This document shows, piece after piece, positions 25,626 through 33,341 of a stretch of DNA of 64,000 bases. The stretch's first letter is position 1; every line of letters begins with the position of its first letter. The translations under genes were made by a program, and so were the position numbers. The notes beneath the pieces were generated by a model, which saw nothing but the letters and a program-made list of their open reading frames with translations, had not been told where the DNA came from and searched no databases. Where the stretch lies: the NCBI GenBank assembly GCA_963701015.1, contig OY969556.1:2108001-2172000 (forward strand), read 5' to 3'. This DNA is from MFD09286-c1 sp963701015 (lineage in GTDB: Bacteria; Bacteroidota; Bacteroidia; Bacteroidales; DTGW01).

Positions 25626-26915
25626 TTAAATATCTTTTAGCAATATATTGTTATTACTGGTCAACAACAAATTGTCAAATTCTGTTAATTTCTGGTTTAT
25701 TTGTTCCATTTGAGGCAAATTTGCGATTTCAAGTTTTTTTATTCCTGCATTGTCAATTCTGTCAATTGTAGCTTTCAAAGTAAGTTTGTTGATATCAAAT
25801 GCCGGTACATATAAAGCATCGCGCTGATCGTTTCCGAAAACAACAATAATTATTCCTGCATCAATCAAATTATTAGTAATATCGCGCGTTATACCCGAAG
25901 GCATATCTAAACCATTTGAAATTTCATCAATATCAGGTGCATTTTCTCCATCTGCAAACCTTTTTATAATAAACCATGAAATTAAAAGCGAAAGTGCTTT
26001 TTTATAACTTGGACTAATTAATGATAGTTCTTTTTCAAATGCATACTTCTCATAATTTTGGTTGGCGTATGACATTTGTGCTCCTATTAGTACCACAAGC
26101 CATCCTGTTTGCAACCATATCATAAATAAAGGAAGCGCTGCAAAACTTCCATATATTGCATTATAGCTCGAAACATATAACTGGAATTTCACATAACCCC
26201 ATTGAATAATTTGAAATATGGTACCGGAAAAAATTCCTGCTATAACGGCATATTTAAATCGAACAAGAGTATTGGGCATTAACATAAAAATAAAAGTGAA
26301 CAAAAACCATACTATCGTATACGGAATAAGATTTATAACAATACGTATAAATGGCAGAAATACCCCAAGAACATGAATTCCTCTGATTATATGATTAATT
26401 TCTGTTGAAATATATACTGTGACCGAACTTGATAGTATCATAAAAATCGGGGCAATTAGAACTATTGCAGTGTAATCTGATACTTTTCGGAAGAACGGGC
26501 GGCCTTTTTTAACTTTCCAAATTTCGTTGAACGAATTTTCAATATTTCCAAGAACCCGAATAATCGCCCAAAGCAAAACAATTATGCCAATTCCGGCAAC
26601 TATTCCACTTTTTGTCCTTTCCAACAGTGATTTTGCAAAAGTAAATATCCACTTTACAACTTCATGTTGCCCATCAAATTTTTTGGCCAATTCCTGTTGC
26701 AGCATTCTTTCAAGACCAAAACCTTTTGAAATGGCAAAAACCATAGCTACTAAAGGGACAACTGAAAGCATTGTAAAATAAGTAAGCGCTGAAGCCCTTA
26801 GCACAACATTGTTTTCCCTTAATCCTTTAACGGTAAGCACAAAAATTTTAAACTGTTTAGTCAATGCCTTTTTAAAAGGAAAATTAATTTTATGAAGTAA
26901 TTCAATAATTTTCAT
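25626..26915 (-). CDS. YihY/BrkB family membrane protein
   Basis: A protein of 429 residues with about six membrane helices in residues 30-290 and family motifs ASALTYFTMLSVVPLVAMVF and FAALPLFMIWLQTGWLVVLI. The last 130 residues are soluble and look like a winged-helix extension (IDEISNGLDMPSGITRDITN), a common addition in Bacteroidota. The old name ribonuclease BN is not supported for this family. The function is unknown. It starts 18 bp after the HTH regulator gene, so they probably form an operon. Confidence 0.85.
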   Translation of the reverse strand: MKIIELLHKINFPFKKALTKQFKIFVLTVKGLRENNVVLRASALTYFTMLSVVPLVAMVFAISKGFGLERMLQQELAKKFDGQHEVVKWIFTFAKSLLERTKSGIVAGIGIIVLLWAIIRVLGNIENSFNEIWKVKKGRPFFRKVSDYTAIVLIAPIFMILSSSVTVYISTEINHIIRGIHVLGVFLPFIRIVINLIPYTIVWFLFTFIFMLMPNTLVRFKYAVIAGIFSGTIFQIIQWGYVKFQLYVSSYNAIYGSFAALPLFMIWLQTGWLVVLIGAQMSYANQNYEKYAFEKELSLISPSYKKALSLLISWFIIKRFADGENAPDIDEISNGLDMPSGITRDITNNLIDAGIIIVVFGNDQRDALYVPAFDINKLTLKATIDRIDNAGIKKLEIANLPQMEQINQKLTEFDNLLLTSNNNILLKDI

Positions 26916-26933
26916 GAATTATAAAACGGTTTC

Positions 26934-27944
26934 TTACGATAATTTTATTTCTGCAGATTCAAGTTTGGACTTTAATTTTGCGATTTTTTCAAATATCTGC
27001 TTAAAAAACATATACCGTTGCTTTTCTGAAACACCGCTGATTAAAGTCGATTTGCGAATTATATTATTCAACCATTTAAAAGTATCGTCACTAAATTTTG
27101 TATTTAAAGTGGTTAATTTATTGAATGTATGAAAACTTAAATATACTATTTTTGAATCGGCTTGTTTAGTTAGAATACAGTTGTTTCCAATTTCAATTTC
27201 GCAAAAATAAAGTTTAAAATTTTCAGCATTCACGTTTTCAATATTTTTGCTTCCCAGCTCTGCCTGCTTTTGTATGGTCTTAATTTGTTCTTCCAGTTGA
27301 CTGCAAACTAACAATGCTGTTTCTTTATTTTCAAACAATCCGGAATCAAAGTAGAATTCTATTTGTGCAATTGAACTGTTTACAGTTGCAGGTGTCCAAA
27401 TTTCAATACTTGGAACTTTGCAGTAATTTTTATATATCTCTTTTTCATAATCAATTAATTCAGTATTTATATGCGATTTACTGAATTTTAACCCTTCAAA
27501 AGTTGGTTCATTTAATATATCATGAAGCCAGTAAAATGTTTTAAAAGCAGATAAATCAGGATAATTGAAATGATGAAAAATAGGTACATCTACAGCAGCA
27601 TAATATAACTCGGCATTGTCGGTTTTAGCCAAATTTGCCAGCGTATCATGTATGTCGGCCAAATATTTTTTATAACCTTCAACATCGTGCATTTGGTTAA
27701 AGTTGAACGTAACACTGCCAGATTCACCACTAAAAATGTCAAAACCAATTTTGAAATGATTACATAAGGTAGAAATTTCATCAATTGTCAAAGGCGTTTC
27801 ACATCTCAATCGCCTATAAGCACTATCATTACTTATTTCAAGAATTTCAGCAATTTCGTTCACTAGCGAAACTGACGGATGAATAATATCTTTTATTCTA
27901 TCGAAGAATCGGGCTTGTAATGATTCGGTTTTTTTCTCTGGCAT
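26934..27944 (-). CDS. HTH transcriptional regulator, large effector domain
   Basis: A protein of 336 residues. The N-terminal helix-turn-helix (about 20-70) reads VSLVNEIAEILEISNDSAYR then RLRCETPLTIDEISTLCNHF. The remaining 260 residues are alpha-helical with no motif I recognise; a coiled stretch, LEEQIKTIQKQAELGSKNIE, lies in the middle. Similar one-HTH regulators are common in Bacteroidota and uncharacterised. Two palindromes overlap its own promoter, so autorepression is likely. It heads an operon with the BrkB-family gene. Confidence 0.65.
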   Translation of the reverse strand: MPEKKTESLQARFFDRIKDIIHPSVSLVNEIAEILEISNDSAYRRLRCETPLTIDEISTLCNHFKIGFDIFSGESGSVTFNFNQMHDVEGYKKYLADIHDTLANLAKTDNAELYYAAVDVPIFHHFNYPDLSAFKTFYWLHDILNEPTFEGLKFSKSHINTELIDYEKEIYKNYCKVPSIEIWTPATVNSSIAQIEFYFDSGLFENKETALLVCSQLEEQIKTIQKQAELGSKNIENVNAENFKLYFCEIEIGNNCILTKQADSKIVYLSFHTFNKLTTLNTKFSDDTFKWLNNIIRKSTLISGVSEKQRYMFFKQIFEKIAKLKSKLESAEIKLS

Positions 27945-27966
27945 TTTTAAAGTTTTAGGAGAATAT

Positions 27967-28012
27967 TTTGCAATTTATGCAAATTTACAATATTGAGTTG
28001 CATTTTTTGCAA
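27967..28012. promoter_or_regulatory. Paired operator-like palindromes
   Basis: TTTGCA-ATTTA-TGCAAA (27967-27983) and TTGCA-TTTTT-TGCAA (27998-28012) share the half-site TTGCA and a 5-bp spacer. Their centres are 30 bp apart, close to three helical turns. They lie in the gap between the HTH regulator and comB, overlapping the regulator promoter. The HTH protein is the obvious candidate ligand. Confidence 0.6.
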
Positions 28013-28013
28013 A
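27980..28013 (-). promoter_or_regulatory. Promoter of the HTH regulator operon
   Basis: On the minus strand TTTG (28010-28013) is followed after 22 bp by TAAATTTG (27980-27987), a match to the -33/-7 consensus with a slightly long spacer. The start codon at 27944 lies about 35 bases downstream. Confidence 0.5.
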
Positions 28014-28025
28014 TATAAAAAAACC

Positions 28026-28033
28026 TATTTTTG
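28026..28033 (+). promoter_or_regulatory. -7 promoter element (TATTTTTG) of comB
   Basis: An exact TAnnTTTG match 19 bases before the ATG at 28053. A TTTG at 28006-28009 is 16 bp upstream, closer than usual. It lies beside the second palindrome, so the regulator could affect this gene too. Confidence 0.5.
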
Positions 28034-28052
28034 TGCCGAAGATTACATATAA

Positions 28053-28739
28053 ATGCAAATACAGATTCTACAACTTATTGAAGGTGCTAAAAAAGCAAAA
28101 GGATTAACAGTTATAATTGACGTATTCAGGGCATTTTCACTTGAATGTTATTTATTCAACCAGGGAGCAAAGGAAATTATTGCCGTTGGTGATATAAACC
28201 TGGCATATCAATTAAAAGAAAAAAACAGGGATTATATACTTATTGGAGAACGGAACGAGAAGTTACCAGAAGGCTTTGATTATGGCAACAGTCCGACTTT
28301 AATTCAAAATATTGATTTTAAAAATAGAACCATTATACATACCACAAGTGCTGGAACACAAGGTTTGATAAATGCAACTTCAGCAAGCCAAATTATTACA
28401 GGAAGTTTTGTAAATGCTGATGCAATTGTAAATTATATAAAATCCGAAAATCCAAATGACGTATCATTAGTTTGCATGGGCTATTCAACTTTATACCCAA
28501 CCGAGGAAGATACATTTTGTGCAGAATATATTTTGAACACCATTAATGGTACAGAAACTAATTTCTCTAAAATGCTTGAAATAATTAGGAATACAAGTGG
28601 TAAAAGATTATTCGATATGAAAAACCAGGCTCATTCACCTGAAAACGATTTTTATATGTGCACTGATTTGAACAAATTCAATTTTGTAATAAAGGCAATT
28701 GAAATAAGTAATAATACAATAAGGCTAATGAAAATATAA
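28053..28739 (+). CDS. comB: 2-phosphosulfolactate phosphatase family protein (ComB)
   Basis: A protein of 228 residues matching the ComB family: VIIDVFRAFSLECYLFNQGA near the N-terminus, LIGERNEKLPEGFDYGNSPT, then TIIHTTSAGTQGLINATSA and SLVCMGYSTLYPTEEDTFCAEYI. In methanogens ComB makes sulfolactate for coenzyme M; bacterial members have the same fold but often unknown substrates. No other sulfolactate gene is nearby, so the true substrate here is uncertain. Confidence 0.85.
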   Translation: MQIQILQLIEGAKKAKGLTVIIDVFRAFSLECYLFNQGAKEIIAVGDINLAYQLKEKNRDYILIGERNEKLPEGFDYGNSPTLIQNIDFKNRTIIHTTSAGTQGLINATSASQIITGSFVNADAIVNYIKSENPNDVSLVCMGYSTLYPTEEDTFCAEYILNTINGTETNFSKMLEIIRNTSGKRLFDMKNQAHSPENDFYMCTDLNKFNFVIKAIEISNNTIRLMKI

Positions 28740-28742
28740 GAA

Positions 28743-28777
28743 AAGATGGAATATCGAAAAATCGACAATTCCATCTT
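28743..28777. terminator. Hairpin between convergent genes
   Basis: AAGATGGAAT (28743-28752) pairs with ATTCCATCTT (28768-28777), with an inner TCGA/TCGA pairing. It lies between the ends of comB and the DUF4301 gene. T runs are weak, so termination is likely but not certain. Confidence 0.55.
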
Positions 28778-28790
28778 CCTGAATTTATAA

Positions 28791-30290
28791 TTAGCCTTTT
28801 GGCTGATGTTCCTTGCGCAACAAATCGTTTATTGTTTTAACCGGATTAAATGTTTCAATTGGAACTTCAACGAATAATGTTATCCAATGTGCCATTGAAC
28901 CATTCCATAAACCTGGCAATTCCTGGACTTTTATCTTTTTCCCATTAAGTGATTTTCCCGAAATAAATCCTGTTGATGAATCGCGGTATTTTAAAAGGTT
29001 AAACTTATGACCAGAATAATCCTTTACATAACACACCAGATCAACTGGGTTAAAATGTGTAGCCGAATTAAAAATTTCCTTTTGTTTGGCATCATTTAAA
29101 TTAACTTGTGATGATTCAATAATTTGTAACTTAAGTTCACCTTTACGGTTTAGCACCCAAAAAGGACCACCACCAGGTTCTCCAACATTTTTAACCATGC
29201 CGCAAATGCGAATTGGTTTGTCAAGTTTCGATTTAACATATCCTGCAAATATCGAATGGTCAATATTTTCAGGCACTTTAATGCCTAAATACTTTTCCAT
29301 AAAGGCTGAAATATCGTTTCTGCGCTTATCGGAATAAGTATCATGCCATTCCATAAATGTTAATATTTCTGCCACCTGATTTTTAAATTGAATAAGGAAA
29401 CCAGCCAATGCCTTTTTATATCTTACTGTTATTGGTTTAAGATAATCAGGTACTATATTATCTATATTTTTGATAAAAAATAAATCGGCATCCAAATCAT
29501 TCAGGTTTTCTAATAAAGCACCATGCCCTCCGGGACGAAATGTTAATAATTCATTTTCATCTAAAATTGGATTATTATTTAAATCAACAGCAATTGTATC
29601 AGTTGATTTTTTTTGAAAAGAATTTGATATTTCAATTTTACGGTTGGTTTCTTTTTCATATAACTCTTTTAACCTGCCAAATTCAGCCGTAAAATCTTTT
29701 TCGTGTTCGGGCGAAATTGTAAAATGTAAATGCAATCCATCTTTCGAAGTTGCATGTTTTATTGACTCTATTAAATGTTCTTCAACAGGTGTACGTGATC
29801 CATTTAAGTAGGAATGAAACAAAAGTAAACCTTTGGGTAGCGAACCATAATTCAAGCCCTGAGGATCAATAATTTCTTTTAAAACTTTAGTAGCATTTTC
29901 AGGCTTATCAATATCAATTCCCTTCTTAGAAAGAGATAACTTCAGTTGATTATAAAAAGCTAATTTAGTGATGTTTTGTAACACTTGTTTTGCATCATTT
30001 GACTTACCCGGCGATTCAATTTCTTCGTATAATGGTTTAAACATGCGCGAAGCTGCTCCTGAAGCTGGTACAAATTTTATTATTTTCGAAGTCTTTGAAA
30101 ATTCGTCAAATTCCTGAATCCAAGTATCTATTTGCTTATCATCGGGTTTTAAAATACCATCGCCAACAACTGCTGGTTTCGATAAATTCGCAGGTTCAAA
30201 CCCTTCATTAAAATATTTCAATTGTAATTCAATTTGTGAATCTTCAATTCCCAAATGATTAAGTTGTTTTATTTGTTTATCCGAAAACAT
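28791..30290 (-). CDS. DUF4301 family protein
   Basis: A protein of 499 residues. KIIKFVPASGAASRMFKPLY near residue 75 resembles the G-x-G-x-R type loop of nucleotidyltransferases, followed by SLPKGLLLFHSYLNGSRTPVEEHL and LLTFRPGGHGALLENLNDLD. Later ICGMVKNVGEPGGGPFWVLN is also typical of DUF4301. The family is nearly restricted to Bacteroidota; a nucleotide-sugar or nucleotidyl transfer role is inferred, not shown. It stands alone on the minus strand, 41 bp upstream of iorB. Confidence 0.85.
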   Translation of the reverse strand: MFSDKQIKQLNHLGIEDSQIELQLKYFNEGFEPANLSKPAVVGDGILKPDDKQIDTWIQEFDEFSKTSKIIKFVPASGAASRMFKPLYEEIESPGKSNDAKQVLQNITKLAFYNQLKLSLSKKGIDIDKPENATKVLKEIIDPQGLNYGSLPKGLLLFHSYLNGSRTPVEEHLIESIKHATSKDGLHLHFTISPEHEKDFTAEFGRLKELYEKETNRKIEISNSFQKKSTDTIAVDLNNNPILDENELLTFRPGGHGALLENLNDLDADLFFIKNIDNIVPDYLKPITVRYKKALAGFLIQFKNQVAEILTFMEWHDTYSDKRRNDISAFMEKYLGIKVPENIDHSIFAGYVKSKLDKPIRICGMVKNVGEPGGGPFWVLNRKGELKLQIIESSQVNLNDAKQKEIFNSATHFNPVDLVCYVKDYSGHKFNLLKYRDSSTGFISGKSLNGKKIKVQELPGLWNGSMAHWITLFVEVPIETFNPVKTINDLLRKEHQPKG

Positions 30291-30331
30291 ATATTGTATT
30301 TTTTATACGATAAATATACTGAAAATATTAA

Positions 30332-30940
30332 TCAAATGATAGGCTGTTCGTTCAAATTTGTTAATTTTTCTAATGAAACCCCTCTCCCATTATCAAATGC
30401 ATTTAAATTTGACTGAATTAACTGTTCACCTTTTTTTCGGAATAAATTGGAAATTCCTTCTTTAAAATATTGTTCAGGAATATTAATAAATGGAGAAGCT
30501 GCACCTAGCATAACCATATTCAATACTTTTGAATTACCAATTTTTTCAGCTATTTCATCAGCATTAATCAACACAAATTTAGGCATTTTGTTAATTTCGG
30601 AAAGAATTAAATTTGCATCAGGATAATTTTGGATATTGATAAAAGGAACAGAATTTGTAACCAGCCATCCGTTTTTAGACAAATATGGCAAATATCGCAG
30701 ACTTTCCATTGGTTCAACTGAAATAATTATATCGGCAGCAGAAAGTGGAATTAAATCTGAAGCTATTGATTTGTCCGAAATTCGAAGATGAGACTGCACA
30801 GCTCCACCTCTTTGACTCATGCCGTGAACTTCGGATTGCTTGATTTCAAGATTAGCTTTTAATGCAGCAATTCCAATTGATGCAGCTATACTTAAAATTC
30901 CTTGCCCTCCAACTCCTGCAAGAATTATATCACATTTCAT
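30332..30940 (-). CDS. iorB: Indolepyruvate:ferredoxin oxidoreductase, beta subunit
   Basis: A protein of 202 residues, the gamma-type domain of 2-oxoacid oxidoreductases: CDIILAGVGGQGILSIAASI at the start, SEVHGMSQRGGAVQSHLRIS and a central PLSAADIIISVEPMESLRYL. With IorA it oxidises arylpyruvates from aromatic amino acids to aryl-acetyl-CoA and reduces ferredoxin. It follows iorA by 47 bp. Confidence 0.92.
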   Translation of the reverse strand: MKCDIILAGVGGQGILSIAASIGIAALKANLEIKQSEVHGMSQRGGAVQSHLRISDKSIASDLIPLSAADIIISVEPMESLRYLPYLSKNGWLVTNSVPFINIQNYPDANLILSEINKMPKFVLINADEIAEKIGNSKVLNMVMLGAASPFINIPEQYFKEGISNLFRKKGEQLIQSNLNAFDNGRGVSLEKLTNLNEQPII

Positions 30941-30987
30941 CTAAAATAAATTTTATTTAAAAAAAATCCATTTCCCGTTTTCGACAA

Positions 30988-32577
30988 TTATTTTCTATTT
31001 TTTCTTGATAAAGTTTGAATGCATTCTCTTTCGCCTATTATAACAGAAACACCGTTATATTCAATTTCATTTTTAATTAATAAAACATTTTCAGCATGGT
31101 TCTTTTTTAAAGGCACCAAATTTATTATGTGATCGGGATCAACACCAATGCCTTTACATATATTAACTAATTTCCCTGAAGCTGATGACTTCTGCCCGCC
31201 AGTCATTCCGGTTGTTGAATTATCACAAATTATCAATGTTATGCCAGAGCTGTCATTTACAGCATCCAATAATCCGGTCATTCCGGAATGAGTGAAAGTT
31301 GAGTCGCCAATTATCGCTACTGACGGGAATAATCCTGCATCATAAGCTCCTTTTGCCATAGTTACCGAAGCTCCCATATCAACGCATGAATAAATTGACT
31401 CAAATGGAGGCAAAGCACCAAGTGTATAACAACCAATATCGGAAAAAACATGCCCTTTTTCGATATCTGCCATTGCTTCATTCAATGCCAGAAAAATATC
31501 AGCATGTGCACATCCTTTGCAAAGCGAAGGAGGCCTATTTGTAACTATTGATGGAATTTTCAAGGCTAAATCTTTTTTAATTCCAAGTGCTTCACCAATA
31601 ATATCAGGGTTTAATTCACCTTCACGCGGTAATATTCCATCCATTCTTCCACGAATTTTAGCACCGCGTCCCATTAATCCACGTAATTGTTCTTCAACAA
31701 AAGGATAGCCTTCTTCAAGAATAATTATCTCATCACATGTATCATAAATTTCATCAAATAATGATTTAGAAACCGGGTATTGCGATATTTTTAAAACAGG
31801 ATAAGGTACATTTCCATTTTCAAAATTTTCAAGCAAATAGTTATAAGCTATACCACACGCAATTATACCTATTGCAGTATTTTCAGTATTTATATAAAAA
31901 TTATAATTTGAACTTAAAGCTTCATCCTCAAATTTTCGTTGTATATCAAGCAACAATTTGTATTTTATTCTTGCAAATGCCGGTAATAAAATAAATTGCT
32001 TTAAATCATCAGGTAAAACAACAGGTTTTTGAGGTACTGACGGCCTTCGTTGAATTGCAGCCCTAGAATGTGCTAATCGTGTGGTGATTCTAATTAAAAC
32101 AGGTATTTTATATTTTTCAGAGAAATCAAATGATTCATAAACCATATTATAAGCTTCTTGCTGATTGGTTGGTTCAAAAGTCGGCACCATTGCAAATTTA
32201 CCATAAAACCTTGAATCCTGCTCGTTTTGCGATGAATGCATTGATGGATCATCAGCAACGACAACAACTAAGCCTCCATTTACACCAGTAATTGCAGAAT
32301 TGATAAACACATCAGCAGCAACATTTAACCCAACATGCTTCATACATACCATCGCCCTTTTGCCCGCATATGACATTCCTAATGCAGCTTCATAAGCGGT
32401 TTTTTCATTCGCTGACCATTCACTTCTAATTCCAGTTTCATTTGCTTGAATTGAAATTTGTACATACTCCGTAATTTCAGTTGAAGGAGTTCCCGGATAA
32501 GCATAAATTCCTGATAATCCGGCATCCATAGCGGCTTGCGCAATTGCCTCATCAGCAAGCAATAATAATTTGTCCAT
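30988..32577 (-). CDS. iorA: Indolepyruvate:ferredoxin oxidoreductase, alpha subunit, without ferredoxin domain
   Basis: A protein of 529 residues. The pyrimidine-binding domain (GLSGIYAYPGTPSTEITEYV, MSYAGKRAMVCMKHVGLNVA) and TPP-binding domain (SLCKGCAHADIFLALNEA, then IIGDSTFTHSGMTGLLDAVN with the Mg/TPP motif) are complete. The protein ends at VIIGERECIQTLSRKNRK. Most IorA proteins go on with a C-terminal 2x[4Fe-4S] domain with two CxxCxxCxxxC motifs; here it is missing, and no such motif follows in any frame before iorB. The electron route to ferredoxin must therefore differ or use a separate protein. Confidence 0.9.
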   Translation of the reverse strand: MDKLLLLADEAIAQAAMDAGLSGIYAYPGTPSTEITEYVQISIQANETGIRSEWSANEKTAYEAALGMSYAGKRAMVCMKHVGLNVAADVFINSAITGVNGGLVVVVADDPSMHSSQNEQDSRFYGKFAMVPTFEPTNQQEAYNMVYESFDFSEKYKIPVLIRITTRLAHSRAAIQRRPSVPQKPVVLPDDLKQFILLPAFARIKYKLLLDIQRKFEDEALSSNYNFYINTENTAIGIIACGIAYNYLLENFENGNVPYPVLKISQYPVSKSLFDEIYDTCDEIIILEEGYPFVEEQLRGLMGRGAKIRGRMDGILPREGELNPDIIGEALGIKKDLALKIPSIVTNRPPSLCKGCAHADIFLALNEAMADIEKGHVFSDIGCYTLGALPPFESIYSCVDMGASVTMAKGAYDAGLFPSVAIIGDSTFTHSGMTGLLDAVNDSSGITLIICDNSTTGMTGGQKSSASGKLVNICKGIGVDPDHIINLVPLKKNHAENVLLIKNEIEYNGVSVIIGERECIQTLSRKNRK

Positions 32578-32597
32578 TATCTATTTTATGAAAACTT

Positions 32598-32605
32598 CAA
32601 AAATA
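32598..32605 (-). promoter_or_regulatory. -7 promoter element (TATTTTTG) of iorAB
   Basis: CAAAAATA on the plus strand reads TATTTTTG on the minus strand, an exact consensus match 20 bases before the iorA start. Confidence 0.5.
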
Positions 32606-32635
32606 TAAAATTATAATATGCGAAATATTAAATTA

Positions 32636-33052
32636 TTAAGAATTTCCATATACTGTAATAATAAGTTTTCTTGAACCACCATTATTTCGGAACTCGCATA
32701 AATATATTCCCTGCCAGGTTCCTAAATTCAATCGGTGATTAGTGATTGGAATTGTTAAAGATTGTCCAAATAAAGATGATTTTATATGGGCAGGCATGTC
32801 ATCATCACCTTCTAATGAATGCTCGTAAATTGAATCTCCATCTGGAATTAAATAATTGATAAAATTATTCATATCGTAACGGACTGAAGGATCTGCATTT
32901 TCATTAATTGAAAGGGCTGCGGAAGTGTGTTGAATAAATATATTCATAATTCCAACATCAGGTAATTCTGTAATTGCGTTTTCAATAATATGTGTAATTA
33001 AATGAAAACCACGTTTATATTCAGATAATTTTATAATTTTTTGATTTACCAT
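32636..33052 (-). CDS. YjbQ family protein (UPF0047, secondary thiamine-phosphate synthase-like)
   Basis: A protein of 138 residues, full length. Family signatures are FIQHTSAALSINENADPSVR, EGDDDMPAHIKSSLFG and LGTWQGIYLCEFRNNGGSRK, containing the conserved His and Glu residues. YjbQ proteins show weak thiamine phosphate synthase activity, but the physiological role is not settled. The gene lies 58 bp upstream of iorA, whose product uses thiamine diphosphate; that could be coincidence. Confidence 0.92.
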   Translation of the reverse strand: MVNQKIIKLSEYKRGFHLITHIIENAITELPDVGIMNIFIQHTSAALSINENADPSVRYDMNNFINYLIPDGDSIYEHSLEGDDDMPAHIKSSLFGQSLTIPITNHRLNLGTWQGIYLCEFRNNGGSRKLIITVYGNS

Positions 33053-33129
33053 ACATTTAATTTTTTAATAAAATAGATCTGCTATATTTTAATTTCATTT
33101 TATAAACTTCATCTTCTTTATTTATAAAA

Positions 33130-33341
33130 ATGCCAGGTTTAAATGACATTGAAGCATTAAAACAGATTATAACAATTGTAGCTAAATTCAAATTATCCCA
33201 ATCTCTGCTAATGTTGAGGAAAAGGAAAGAAATGAATTAATGGCATATGATTATGATGAATATATTTCTATAACTATTGATATAGATAGCCTGACAAAAG
33301 TTATAAATAAATTGTTGTTAAATGCTAATTATATTTTATAA
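33130..33341 (+). pseudogene. Possible remnant of a small gene
   Basis: From the ATG at 33130 one frame reads MPGLNDIEALKQIITIVAKF and soon stops. A second frame from about 33195 reads IIPISANVEEKERNELMAYD and then SITIDIDSLTKVINKLLLNA before TAA at 33341. Together they look like one small protein with a frameshift, but I recognise no family and the composition is low-complexity. It overlaps the end of the GH31 gene on the other strand. Confidence 0.22.
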
